From contig JACJYA010000005.1 in the NCBI GenBank assembly GCA_020636315.1, positions 124,001 to 188,000 on the forward strand: 64,000 bases of DNA. Reading direction: 5' to 3'. Below the pieces are notes generated by a model. It searched no databases, was not told the DNA's origin, and saw nothing but the letters and a program-made list of their open reading frames with translations. The stretch is from Lewinellaceae bacterium (GTDB lineage: Bacteria > Bacteroidota > Bacteroidia > Chitinophagales > Saprospiraceae). How positions within the stretch are numbered: the stretch's first letter is position 1; each line of letters begins with the position of its first letter. Positions 36,065 through 44,663 of this stretch are shown here, in pieces. Position numbers and translations under genes: made by a program.

Positions 36065-38494
36065 ATGAAACCATTTGCTCTCTCCGTTGGCTATCCGCTT
36101 ATTCGAGGTGGCAATCGCCTGGATATCAGCAAGGTGCCCGATGAGTTTACTATCCGAGTCTTGCCGGGTGCAGATGAGGAAGGATTGAGCCGGGCGGTGG
36201 GCGGCCGTTTACAGAACCACCTCCCTGAGCAACGGCTTTCAGTTATTTCTTTGGGGCAGGCAGGCCTCGATGAGGCCATGTCCCGGGTCCGGTCCAGCCG
36301 GGAAGTGGCTTTTGCTTCTCATGTTTATACCATAGGCAATGACCCGATAGGCCGTTTTTACCTAACCGATGAGTTGACGGTCCAGTTTGCTACTCCGCTA
36401 TCTCTTTCAGACAGAGAGCAGTTGATGGGCCGGGAGGGGCTGGCCGTAGCCCGGGAAATAAAAGGGCTGGAGGGCGGATATGTTTATCGCCTTTCTGCCG
36501 ATGCCCGGTCCAACCCACTGAAGCTGGCCCAGCAATTGAACGAATGGCCGGAAGTCCGGTATTGCGAAGCCAATGTGGCGATACCCTGCCTCCATTATTA
36601 TGAACCATCGGACACCTTGTTTAAGCACCAGTGGTATCTGCATCATGATGGCGGCATGCAGCTGGCGGAAGGAGCTCATATAGATGTGGCCCGTGCCTGG
36701 GATATTTCCCGGGGCAAACGTTCCGTCATTGTGGCAGTGGCCGATGATTTCATCGATGTCAGCCACCGGGATCTCAGCGGCCCGGGCAAAGCAGTGGCGC
36801 CGCTCAGCCTGAAAAACCAGGGGGAGGCTCCCCGGCCGGGCGCATGGGAGAACCATGGAACGGCCTGTGCCGGCCTGGCTGTTGCCGAAGAAAATGACTG
36901 GGGCATCGTTGGAGTAGCTCCAGGCTGTGCGCTGATGCCCATTCACACCTCGGGCACTTTGGACGATAATGCAGTCGAACTCCTTTTTGGCTGGGCGGTG
37001 GAAAAAGGAGCTGCGGTAATTTCCAATAGCTGGGGGGTAGCTTCGGCCAACTTTCCGCTCAGCGTTCGGCAGCACATCGCCATCCAACGGGCGGCAAGGG
37101 AAGGAAGGAGCGGGAAGGGCTGTGTTATCTGCTTTGCAGCCGGCAACGCCAACCGCCCCATCAATGGCACCGTTGATGAACGGGGCTGGCCCGGCGGGAG
37201 GCTGGAGGGCCCTACCCGATGGTACAACGGCTTTGCTGCTCATCCTGATGTAATTGCCGTTGCCGCCTGCACCAGCCTCAATAAGAAAGCCGGTTACAGC
37301 AACTGGGGCGCAGAAATATCCGTTTGCGCTCCGAGCAACAATACCCATCCCACCATTGGCCCTGGCCCTACCTATCCTAAAGTGTCGGCGCCTTTCCCGG
37401 GAAGGGCGGTCTATACCACCGACCGGAGCGGCCGGGAAGGTTACGATCATTCCGATTACACCGCAGCTTTCGGAGGAACCTCAAGCTCCTGCCCGCTGGT
37501 GGCCGGCGTAGCCGCCCTTATGCTATCCGTCAATCCTGCCCTGACTGCCGCCGAAGTGAAAAAAATACTGGAAAGCACCGCAGATAAGATACAGGATAAC
37601 AGCATCGACCCGCAATTGGGAAATGCCCTGGGCAGCTACGATGAGAACGGGCATTCGTCCTGGTTCGGGTTTGGCAAAGTGAATGCTTTCCGGGCGGTAG
37701 TACAGGCAGGAGGGGAGGAAGGCCGGGTTATGGGTTCGTTTAAAGGGAGGTCAGCGCCGGCACTGCAGGTTTCCGACAACTCGTATGCCGGCGTGTCAGA
37801 CGCGATAAAAGTGGAAGAACAGGGTGTGGTGAGTAACATTGAGGTGGAAGTGCAGATCACGCATTCTTATATCGGTGACCTTAAAGTATCCCTTGTCGCT
37901 CCGTCCGGCAGGTTAGCTTTGCTGCACGATAAAGCAGGTGGAGGAAAAAACAGGATCCGGAGGGCCTATACTTTTGCCAATACTCCCGCCCTCAGAGGCC
38001 TGGCCGGCGAGCTGACAGCAGGAGAATGGGTGTTGAAAGTGCAGGATATTGCACCCCGCGATACCGGAAGGCTGGAAGAATGGGCCTTGTCTCTGGCCTT
38101 TGGCCCGGTGCGAACCTTGATTCTTGAAGACCACCCGGCAATGGCCATTCCTGACGACCAGCCTTTTGGAATTCGCCGGGTGATCGAGGTGGAGGCGGAT
38201 TCCGTTGTGAAAAAAGTGGCGGTGAGCCTGGATATTTCCCATCCCTTCATCGGCGACCTTGAGGTTTCCCTTGTATCGCCTCAGGGGAGAGAAGCCGTTT
38301 TGCACAGCCGGAAAGGGGGCGCCGGAAATGACATTTCGGCTACCTATGACAGCCAGGATGTCCCTGCTCTTCAGGCTCTGGCAGGGCAGGCTGCAAATGG
38401 TGGCTGGGCGCTTAAGGTTAGAGACCTCGCCTTTCGAGATGTGGGCGTGTTGAATGCCTGGCGGCTGGAACTGGTGGTAGAGGGGGAAGCGTGA
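36065..38494 (+). CDS. S8 (subtilisin-like) serine protease with two P-domains
   Basis: 809 residues. The catalytic triad is recognisable: Asp in VADDFIDVSH (about 225), His in ENHGTACAGLAV (about 262) and Ser in GGTSSSCPLVAG (about 471), with the oxyanion Asn in FAAGNAN. A prodomain-like region occupies residues 1-170. Two proprotein-convertase P-domains follow at about 565-680 and 690-809, each with the (S/T)YxGDL-x-(V/L)SLV(A/S)P pattern (SYIGDLKVSLVAPSG and PFIGDLEVSLVSPQG). The protein starts MKPFALSVGYPLIR, with no signal peptide or lipobox. A protease with P-domains and no Sec signal, next to an injection system, could be cargo, but it may be exported another way. It is 21 bp after the promoter palindrome. 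Confidence 0.9.
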   Translation: MKPFALSVGYPLIRGGNRLDISKVPDEFTIRVLPGADEEGLSRAVGGRLQNHLPEQRLSVISLGQAGLDEAMSRVRSSREVAFASHVYTIGNDPIGRFYLTDELTVQFATPLSLSDREQLMGREGLAVAREIKGLEGGYVYRLSADARSNPLKLAQQLNEWPEVRYCEANVAIPCLHYYEPSDTLFKHQWYLHHDGGMQLAEGAHIDVARAWDISRGKRSVIVAVADDFIDVSHRDLSGPGKAVAPLSLKNQGEAPRPGAWENHGTACAGLAVAEENDWGIVGVAPGCALMPIHTSGTLDDNAVELLFGWAVEKGAAVISNSWGVASANFPLSVRQHIAIQRAAREGRSGKGCVICFAAGNANRPINGTVDERGWPGGRLEGPTRWYNGFAAHPDVIAVAACTSLNKKAGYSNWGAEISVCAPSNNTHPTIGPGPTYPKVSAPFPGRAVYTTDRSGREGYDHSDYTAAFGGTSSSCPLVAGVAALMLSVNPALTAAEVKKILESTADKIQDNSIDPQLGNALGSYDENGHSSWFGFGKVNAFRAVVQAGGEEGRVMGSFKGRSAPALQVSDNSYAGVSDAIKVEEQGVVSNIEVEVQITHSYIGDLKVSLVAPSGRLALLHDKAGGGKNRIRRAYTFANTPALRGLAGELTAGEWVLKVQDIAPRDTGRLEEWALSLAFGPVRTLILEDHPAMAIPDDQPFGIRRVIEVEADSVVKKVAVSLDISHPFIGDLEVSLVSPQGREAVLHSRKGGAGNDISATYDSQDVPALQALAGQAANGGWALKVRDLAFRDVGVLNAWRLELVVEGEA

Positions 38495-38565
38495 GAAGGG
38501 TATCGGCAGCAGAGTTTGCGCCCGAATTCCTGCCTACTTCAGTGGCCGCCAATGGGCAGAAAGAA

Positions 38566-38600
38566 AAAAAGGGAACGGCGACATTCGCCGTTCCCTTTTT
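38566..38600. terminator. Bidirectional rho-independent terminator
   Basis: Fifteen-base arms (AAAAAGGGAACGGCG, 38566-38580, and CGCCGTTCCCTTTTT, 38586-38600) are perfect complements around a 5-nt loop. T-tracts lie on both sides of the stem, so it terminates both the protease gene (+) and the rplT operon (-), which converge here. Confidence 0.92.
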
Positions 38601-38623
38601 GCCTCAGCCGGCTGGCTGATCAA

Positions 38624-38974
38624 CTATTTGTCCTTAACGGAATTCACCACTGCTTCGAAGGTTTGGGGGTGGTGCATGGCCAGATCAGCGAGGACCTTGC
38701 GGTTGAGGGCTACGCCGTTCCTGGAAAGCTGGTGCATCAGTTTTGAGTATGAAATACCATGCTGGCGGGCAGCGGCATTAATGCGGGCGATCCAGAGGCG
38801 CCGAAATGCGCGTTTTTTAGCCTTCCGGTCCCGGTAGGCATATTTCAGAGCCTTTTCGACGGCGTTCTTGGCAACGGTATAGACGTTCTTCCGAGCGCCG
38901 AAGTAGCCCTTTGCCAATTTTAAGATCTTCTTGCGCCGCTTACGCGACGCCACAGAATTTACTGAACGTGGCAT
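38624..38974 (-). CDS. rplT: Ribosomal protein L20
   Basis: 116 residues, the usual length. PRSVNSVASRKRRKKILKLA starts the N-terminal basic arm that reaches into 23S rRNA. The core (GYFGARKNVYTVAKNAVEKA, YRDRKAKKRAFRRLWIARIN, AAARQHGISYSKLMHQL) is the standard L20 sequence. It is the last gene of infC-rpmI-rplT, with rpmI ending 89 bp upstream. In many bacteria L20 represses its own operon. The start is the ATG at 38974. Confidence 0.97.
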   Translation of the reverse strand: MPRSVNSVASRKRRKKILKLAKGYFGARKNVYTVAKNAVEKALKYAYRDRKAKKRAFRRLWIARINAAARQHGISYSKLMHQLSRNGVALNRKVLADLAMHHPQTFEAVVNSVKDK

Positions 38975-39063
38975 ATTATTGTTTTTAGTACAACGCAGAG
39001 GCTAATTTGCTCGTAGCGCTTTCATCCTGCGTTCTCGTTAAAAAATGAAATTTTCAGGAAGCA

Positions 39064-39261
39064 TTATCCGATAGCGAGCAGGCGCTTTACACGCTTCTCA
39101 TCGTGCGGGTGCACGAGCGTGGAATCCCGGAGGCGCAGCTTGGCTTTTTTGCTTTTGCGGCGCATCATGTGGGAGGTTTTCGCCTGAAAACGTTTGATCT
39201 TACCGGACCCAGTGCGCTTGAAACGCTTCTTGGCACTGGAATGTGTCTTCATCTTCGGCAT
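39064..39261 (-). CDS. rpmI: Ribosomal protein L35
   Basis: 65 residues beginning MPKMKTHSSAKKRFKRTGSG. A longer reading adds seven residues from an upstream codon but the family starts at MPK, so the ATG at 39261 is chosen. It is rich in Lys and Arg, as expected for L35 (KIKRFQAKTSHMMRRKSKKAK). It sits between infC and rplT in the conserved order infC-rpmI-rplT. Confidence 0.96.
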   Translation of the reverse strand: MPKMKTHSSAKKRFKRTGSGKIKRFQAKTSHMMRRKSKKAKLRLRDSTLVHPHDEKRVKRLLAIG

Positions 39262-39353
39262 TACAGTATCTTTAACATTCAAAAAAATGGTTCATTCCGG
39301 AAAATGGAAGGCAAAGGTAAGGAATAATATCCAATTATGCCCTGATTACGGAA

Positions 39354-39947
39354 TCATTTCTTTTTTACCTTTTTGGGGGCGACGACGACGATCATTCGCC
39401 GGCCTTCCATTTTAGGCAGGGATTCGGCGGCTCCGTAATCTTCCAGTTCTTTGAGAAACCGGAGGAGGAGGAGTTCGCCCCGGTCTTTGAAGACAATGGT
39501 TCTTCCCCGGAAATGGACATAGGCCTTTACTTTGGCGCCCTCCTCGAGGAATTTTTTGGCGTGGCGCAGTTTGAAGTCGAAGTCGTGGTCGTCGGTATTA
39601 GGGCCGAAGCGGATCTCTTTCACCACTGTTTTAGCGGCTTTGGCCTTGATCTCCTTTTCCTTCTTTTTGCGTTCGTAGAGGAATTTGTTGTAGTCGATGA
39701 TCTTAACGACCGGAGGTTTGGCATTAGGGGAGATCTCAACGAGGTCCAGTTCTGCCTCTTCGGCCCATTCCTTGGCCCGGCGGGTAGGGTAAACGGTGCC
39801 GGGTTCAATATTCTGGCCTACGATGTTGGCGATTTCTTCGAGGTTATCGCCGACCAGGCGAATTTCCGGAACCCGTATTTGTTCGTTGACTCTGAAGTTG
39901 AATTTGTTGTTGGAAGTGTCGTTCCTTCTGGAATATCTCTTTGCCAA
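39354..39947 (-). CDS. infC: Translation initiation factor IF-3 with a TTG start
   Basis: 197 residues. It contains NEQIRVPEIRLVGDN, the IF3-N domain, a Lys-rich linker (YERKKKEKEIKAKAAK) and the IF3-C domain (KEIRFGPNTDDHDFDFKLRH, KVKAYVHFRGR). The start codon is TTG at 39945-39947: no ATG or GTG lies in frame between it and the in-frame stop a few codons upstream, and the homology begins directly after it. A rare start fits the known use of a non-ATG codon in E. coli infC, where IF-3 discriminates against its own start (autoregulation). A short hairpin (39990-39995 pairing with 40006-40011) lies in the 5' leader. Confidence 0.92.
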   Translation of the reverse strand: MAKRYSRRNDTSNNKFNFRVNEQIRVPEIRLVGDNLEEIANIVGQNIEPGTVYPTRRAKEWAEEAELDLVEISPNAKPPVVKIIDYNKFLYERKKKEKEIKAKAAKTVVKEIRFGPNTDDHDFDFKLRHAKKFLEEGAKVKAYVHFRGRTIVFKDRGELLLLRFLKELEDYGAAESLPKMEGRRMIVVVAPKKVKKK

Positions 39948-40127
39948 TAGTTAATTTTTTTGTTAGAAAATTAGCGTTGAAAACAGCCTCCTGCTGAAGG
40001 GGTTGAGCAGGGATGTATTTGTTCTAATTAAAAAATTGTGAAAAAAGTTCGCAATAAATTTACAGCAAAATACCGAAACCGGAATGCAATGGAGGAAATA
40101 AATTCATGCATTGCCGTTTACCCCTAT

Positions 40128-40160
40128 AAAAAAAGCGCACCTGCCGGACGGCAGGTGCAC
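40128..40160 (-). terminator. Terminator downstream of clpC
   Basis: Nine-base arms (GCACCTGCC, 40137-40145; GGCAGGTGC, 40150-40158) around a 4-nt loop, with a seven-T tail on the minus strand side (AAAAAAA at 40128-40134 on the plus strand). It lies 20 bp after the clpC stop and about 180 bp ahead of infC. Confidence 0.85.
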
Positions 40161-40179
40161 CTTGAAAGCAAGTGTTGCT

Positions 40180-42732
40180 TTATTCTTTCACGTCTGTATT
40201 GACCTCTTTGGACAGGGTGATGTTGAGCCCGTCTCCATTATCGTTGAGGACGGCTTCGAGCTTGCTGCCTTCCGCCGGGTTCTCGTTGAGGATGAACTCG
40301 GCAAGAGGGTCTTCGACGTACTTTTGTATTGCGCGGTGAAGCGGCCTTGCACCGAACTGCGGGTCGAAGCCTTTTTCGGCTACGAACTTTTTGGCGTCCT
40401 CGGAAAGCACCAGGGTGTATTCCATATTGTGGAGGCGCTTGTGCAGGTCCTTCAGCGTAATGTCGATGATCCGGAAGATGTCTTCCTGGCTCAGGCTGTT
40501 GAAGATCACCACATCATCGATCCGGTTGAGGAATTCCGGTGAAAAAGTGCGCTTCAGTGCATTCTGGATGACACCCTTTGAATAGTCGTCGGAGGCTTCC
40601 TGGCGGGCCTTGGTGGCAAAGCCTACTCCCTGGCCGAAGTCTTTCAGCTGCCGGACCCCGATGTTAGAGGTCATTATGATAAGGGTGTTTTTGAAATCCA
40701 CCTTGCGTCCCAGCCCGTCGGTCAGCTGGCCGTCGTCCAGAACCTGCAGGAGGATGTTATAGACATCCGGGTGGGCTTTTTCGATCTCATCCAGAAGGAT
40801 TACGGAGTAAGGTTTACGGCGGACTTTTTCAGTCAGCTGTCCGCCTTCTTCATATCCTACGTATCCCGGAGGGGCGCCGATGAGGCGGCTGACGGAGAAC
40901 TTCTCCATATATTCGCTCATATCGATGCGGACCAGGGCGTCTTCGGAATCGAAGATATAGCGGGCAAGGGCTTTGGCCAGTTCGGTTTTACCCACCCCGG
41001 TAGGCCCGAGGAAGATAAAGGATCCGATGGGCTTGGTGGGGTCTTTGAGCCCCACCCGGTTGCGCTGAATGGCCTTGGTGATCTTGGTGATGGCCTCATT
41101 CTGGCCGATGATGACCTGTTGCAGGTCTTCGCCCATGCCGACCAGTTTTTTGCTCTCGCTTTGAGCCACCCGTTTGACGGGAATGCCGGTCATCATGGAA
41201 ACTACCTCAGCGATGTCTTCTTCTTCGACCGGGTAGCGCTTGGTCTTGGCTTCTTCTTCCCACTGCACTTTGGCAAATTCCAGCTGGCGGACCAGTTTGG
41301 ATTCCTTGTCGCGCAGGTCGGCAGCCTTCTCGTACTGCTGGTTTTTAACCGCCTGGTTTTTCTGTTCCTTCAGTTCTTCGATCTTCTTTTCCAGCTCTTC
41401 AATATGCTCGGGGACGTGAATGTTCTTCAGGTGAACCCGGGCGCCGACTTCGTCCAGCACGTCAATGGCTTTGTCGGGCAGGAACCGGTCGCTGATGTAG
41501 CGGTCGCTGAGTTTGACACAGGCCTTGATGGATTCGTCTGAGTAGTTCACATTGTGAAACTCTTCGTACTTCGGCTTAATGTTCTCCAGAATATTTACGG
41601 CTTCCTCTGCAGAAGGCGGGTCCACCATTACTTTCTGGAAGCGGCGGTCCAGGGCTCCGTCTTTCTCGATATGCTGCCGGTATTCATCCAGGGTGGAGGC
41701 GCCGATACACTGGAGTTCTCCGCGGGCCAGCGCCGGTTTGAAGATGTTGGAGGCATCCAGGGAACCGGTGGCGCCGCCGGCGCCCACAATGGTGTGTATC
41801 TCGTCGATAAACAAGATGACGTCTCTGGATTTTTCCAGTTCGTTCATGATGGCCTTCATGCGTTCCTCGAACTGGCCCCGGTACTTGGTGCCGGCGACGA
41901 GTGCGGCGAGGTCGAGCATAACGATGCGCTTGTTGAAAAGCGTTCTGGAAACTTTTTTCTGGATGATCCGCAGGGCCAGCCCCTCGACGATGGCGGTTTT
42001 TCCAACCCCCGGTTCTCCGATCAGAATGGGGTTGTTCTTCTTGCGGCGGCTGAGGATCTGAGATACGCGTTCGATCTCATTTTCCCTGCCGATGATGGGG
42101 TCGAGCTTGTCCTCTTCAGCCAGTTTGGTAATGTCGCGGCCGAAGTTGTCCAGCACGGGGGTGCGCGATTTGGTGCTGCCCTTGCGCTGTTGATAGCGGC
42201 CGGATTGCCCCTCCTCTTCTTCGTAGGGGTCATCCTGGTCGGACGGCGCCTGCCCGTAGGGGTCGATGCCGCTGCTAAAATCCTGATCCTGGCGGACGTA
42301 CTCGAGCTCTGCCTTATAGATGTCGTAGTCCACGTCGTATTGATTTAAGATCTTGGAAGCAGGGTTTTCCTTGTGTTTGAGGATAGAGAGCAGGAGATGC
42401 TCAGGGCTGATCTCTTCGCTCTTGAGCATTTTGGCTTCGAGGAAAGTGACCTTGAGGACTTTTTCCGCCTGCTTGTTCAGCGGCAGGTTACCCACATTGA
42501 GCGTGGTGTGGCCGGAAGGAAGCCGTTGTACGGAGTCCTCAACGGTCTCCCGCAACTCTGCGGGGTCAACATCCAGGGACTCCAGCACTTTCATCGCAAG
42601 GCTGTCTTTCTCCGCCATGATGCCTAACAGCAGGTGCTCGGTACCGATGAAGTCATGGCCGAGCCGTATGGCTTCGTCCCTGCTTCTGGATATGACCTGC
42701 TTTACTTTAGGAGAAAATCTCTTATTATTCAT
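40180..42732 (-). CDS. clpC: ClpC-type AAA+ protease ATPase subunit
   Basis: 850 residues. The N-terminal repeat domain (FSPKVKQVISRSRDEAIRLG, FIGTEHLLLGIMAE, about residues 1-150) is followed by two AAA+ modules: first Walker A GEPGVGKTAIVEG near 235, second GPTGVGKTELAKAL near 573. Between them is a UVR motif (YEKAADLRDKES, around 460), which distinguishes ClpC from ClpA. Both Walker B (LFIDEIHT and ILLDEIEKAH) and the FLNRIDD sensor region are intact. ClpC works with ClpP to degrade misfolded or tagged proteins and is often stress-induced. clpP is not in the window. The gene has its own candidate promoter and terminator. Confidence 0.96.
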   Translation of the reverse strand: MNNKRFSPKVKQVISRSRDEAIRLGHDFIGTEHLLLGIMAEKDSLAMKVLESLDVDPAELRETVEDSVQRLPSGHTTLNVGNLPLNKQAEKVLKVTFLEAKMLKSEEISPEHLLLSILKHKENPASKILNQYDVDYDIYKAELEYVRQDQDFSSGIDPYGQAPSDQDDPYEEEEGQSGRYQQRKGSTKSRTPVLDNFGRDITKLAEEDKLDPIIGRENEIERVSQILSRRKKNNPILIGEPGVGKTAIVEGLALRIIQKKVSRTLFNKRIVMLDLAALVAGTKYRGQFEERMKAIMNELEKSRDVILFIDEIHTIVGAGGATGSLDASNIFKPALARGELQCIGASTLDEYRQHIEKDGALDRRFQKVMVDPPSAEEAVNILENIKPKYEEFHNVNYSDESIKACVKLSDRYISDRFLPDKAIDVLDEVGARVHLKNIHVPEHIEELEKKIEELKEQKNQAVKNQQYEKAADLRDKESKLVRQLEFAKVQWEEEAKTKRYPVEEEDIAEVVSMMTGIPVKRVAQSESKKLVGMGEDLQQVIIGQNEAITKITKAIQRNRVGLKDPTKPIGSFIFLGPTGVGKTELAKALARYIFDSEDALVRIDMSEYMEKFSVSRLIGAPPGYVGYEEGGQLTEKVRRKPYSVILLDEIEKAHPDVYNILLQVLDDGQLTDGLGRKVDFKNTLIIMTSNIGVRQLKDFGQGVGFATKARQEASDDYSKGVIQNALKRTFSPEFLNRIDDVVIFNSLSQEDIFRIIDITLKDLHKRLHNMEYTLVLSEDAKKFVAEKGFDPQFGARPLHRAIQKYVEDPLAEFILNENPAEGSKLEAVLNDNGDGLNITLSKEVNTDVKE

Positions 42733-42766
42733 AATTTTTGTCTCTTGCCGGTGAATTACCCGTAAA

Positions 42767-42799
42767 CAATATTAGCACTAATTATTTAAGAATACAAAA
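42767..42799 (-). promoter_or_regulatory. Candidate clpC promoter (-33/-7)
   Basis: On the minus strand TTTTG (42795-42799) is followed 20 bp later by TAATATTG (42767-42774), close to the Bacteroidota TTTG-N19-21-TAnnTTTG promoter, with one mismatch in the -7 box. It lies 35 bp upstream of the clpC ATG. Confidence 0.5.
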
Positions 42800-43211
42800 C
42801 TTGTCTCGCATAAGTTGCCGCCCCCAAAAAGGATTGTCATTTTGTGGTTAAACTTTAACCTTCCTTTAAGAGCCGGGGGGCGGGATGAGGCGGAACTCAA
42901 CTGTGGAAAGGAGTTGCGGACAGCGTTTGAGTTGTTAACAGGGAATGGGTATCTTCCCGAAAAAATTGTGCCAATCGGGAATTGGTGTGGTGTTCCTGAA
43001 ATTTTTTCAGGCGCCTGAAATATCTTTCCTGCAATTTCCTTCCTTTTTTATTCTTTCCTAGGTACCTAACAATCGAAAAGAGCTAAGGGTTTAGAGCTAT
43101 TCCGGCCCTTTCTATACGTTGTCAGGGCCAGGAGGGGCGCAAGTAAACAGCTGAAGCCCTTTAGCTGCAAAACTTTATTCCCAAGGCTTATGTATAGTGC
43201 CACATAATTGA
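42800..43211. other. Gene-free divergent intergenic region
   Basis: About 410 bp between the clpC promoter and the STAS gene. It holds a possible small hairpin (CAGCT 43148-43152 with AGCTG 43163-43167) and no credible gene. A 67-codon reading frame at 42815-43018 is not supported by any motif. Confidence 0.5.
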
Positions 43212-43219
43212 TACTTTTG
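43212..43219 (+). promoter_or_regulatory. Candidate -7 element of the STAS gene
   Basis: TACTTTTG matches the Bacteroidota TAnnTTTG consensus exactly, 39 bp before the ATG of the STAS gene. No clear TTG box at the expected distance is visible, so only the -7 half is supported. Confidence 0.35.
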
Positions 43220-43258
43220 TGCTTCAGAATATCAATGACACGAAATTTTTAACAGTTT

Positions 43259-43654
43259 ATGAAGTACTCCATTGATAAGCAGGAGAAATACGCTGTATTT
43301 CAGTTGAAGGAGGACAACCTGAACTCAATGATCGCTCCGGAATTAAAGTCCGAGTTCGTCATCTTGTCTAATGAAGGGGTGAGCAACCTGATATTTGACC
43401 TGGCTGATGTCAAATTTGTCGATTCGTCCGGCCTGAGTGCCATTTTGACAGCTAACCGGCTATGGAAAAGCCTGGGGACTTTTGTCCTGACCGGGGTGGA
43501 GCACCCCAGCGTTAAAAAACTGATCGAGATATCCAGGCTGGATACCGTATTGAAGATCGTTCCAACCGTTGAGGAATCTATTGATTACGTATTCATGGAG
43601 GAACTGGAAAGGGAACTGAACGACGAAGGCAACCCCGAGGAAGTCGAAAAATAG
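43259..43654 (+). CDS. STAS-domain anti-sigma-factor antagonist (SpoIIAA-like)
   Basis: 131 residues. The STAS fold is seen in KYAVFQLKEDNLNSMIAPEL (residues about 10-30), VSNLIFDLADVKFVDSSGLSAILTA as the strand and phosphorylation loop (Ser at about 59-60, DSSGLS motif), and a C-terminal helix. In this family a kinase phosphorylates the Ser to switch binding to an anti-sigma factor. No kinase or phosphatase gene is near, so its partner lies elsewhere. The C-terminus ends in an acidic tail. It may act in a stress or general regulatory pathway. It is divergent from clpC and followed by a hairpin. Confidence 0.85.
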   Translation: MKYSIDKQEKYAVFQLKEDNLNSMIAPELKSEFVILSNEGVSNLIFDLADVKFVDSSGLSAILTANRLWKSLGTFVLTGVEHPSVKKLIEISRLDTVLKIVPTVEESIDYVFMEELERELNDEGNPEEVEK

Positions 43655-43679
43655 TTTCAACTACAACTTCTAGAAATTT

Positions 43680-43729
43680 GAGGGTGGAACAGCCGATGCC
43701 TGCACAGGCCGGTTTGCTGTTCCACCCTC
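43680..43729 (+). terminator. Stem-loop between STAS and rnz
   Basis: A 14-bp perfect inverted repeat (43680-43693, GAGGGTGGAACAGC; 43716-43729, GCTGTTCCACCCTC) with a 22-nt loop containing a second small palindrome (GCCTGCACAGGC). A weak T-rich tail follows. It could terminate the STAS transcript or act as an attenuator for rnz, which starts 20 bp later. Confidence 0.6.
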
Positions 43730-43748
43730 TTACATTTTGAATTTCTTT

Positions 43749-44663
43749 ATGCGTTTCGAGCTTACTTTGCTGGGCACAAATTCTGCTTTGCCTGCTTACG
43801 GCAGGTTTCCCAGTGCGCAGGTACTGAATGTTCAGGAGCGCCACTATCTGGTTGATTGCGGAGAAGGGGCGCAGATCAGAATGTCTCAGTTTGGAGTACG
43901 GCGCAGCAAGATCCAACAGGTTTTCATCAGCCATTTGCACGGAGACCACATCTTTGGACTGGCCGGTTTTTTGTCCTCCATGGCCCTTTTGGGCAGGGAA
44001 GATCCCATAGAGCTATATTCCCCGAAAGGGTTGGAGGAGATGGTCCGGGTACTTTTCAAATACAGTGGAGGGTTGTCTTTTCCGCTACATTTTCATACGC
44101 TGGATACCGAAAAGAACCAGCTCATTTTTGAAGATAAAGCCATAACTGTTCATTCCCTGCCTCTGGTCCACCGGGTGCCGTCTGCCGGGTTTCTGTTCAG
44201 GGAAAAAGAACGCCCCCGAAATATGCGGCCGGAAAAAATTGAAACCTATAATATACATTACCGGGATATCCCGGCTATAAAAGCAGGGGCGGATTATGTG
44301 TTGCCCGACGGCAGGAGAATCTCCAATGAAGAACTGACCCTTCCGCCACCGGCTCCCCGTTCCTACGCTTATTGTTCTGATACGGCATATCATGAACCCC
44401 TGGCTTCCATGATACAGGGAGTGGACCTCCTTTATCATGAATCGACTTTCTGTGAAGATATGCGGGAACAGGCGGTGCTTACCGGCCATTCTACTGCGCG
44501 CCAGGCTGCGGAGATCGCCAGGTTGGCCGGCGCCGGCCGTCTGATCCTCGGCCACTATTCCTCGCGCTACAAATCGCTAAAGCCTTTTCTTGAAGAAGCC
44601 CGGGCCGTTTTCCCGAATACGGAATTGGGGGATGATGGGAGGGTTTTTGAGGTGGAGGCTTAG
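43749..44663 (+). CDS. rnz: Ribonuclease Z
   Basis: 304 residues from the ATG at 43749 (an in-frame TTG four codons upstream is less likely). LTLLGTNSALPAYGRFPSAQ starts the metallo-beta-lactamase fold, and the HLHGDH motif follows at about residues 63-68. Further ligands are visible in the second half (YCSDTAYHEP, LLYHESTF and GHSTARQAAEIA), and RLILGHYSSRYKS closes the domain. RNase Z trims the 3' end of tRNA precursors, which matters in this genome because the tRNA-Lys in the window does not encode CCA. Confidence 0.94.
   Translation: MRFELTLLGTNSALPAYGRFPSAQVLNVQERHYLVDCGEGAQIRMSQFGVRRSKIQQVFISHLHGDHIFGLAGFLSSMALLGREDPIELYSPKGLEEMVRVLFKYSGGLSFPLHFHTLDTEKNQLIFEDKAITVHSLPLVHRVPSAGFLFREKERPRNMRPEKIETYNIHYRDIPAIKAGADYVLPDGRRISNEELTLPPPAPRSYAYCSDTAYHEPLASMIQGVDLLYHESTFCEDMREQAVLTGHSTARQAAEIARLAGAGRLILGHYSSRYKSLKPFLEEARAVFPNTELGDDGRVFEVEA

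Noticed and set aside
42815..43018. 67-codon ORF upstream of the STAS gene
   Set aside because: No motif or ribosome-binding site; lies in the divergent promoter region.
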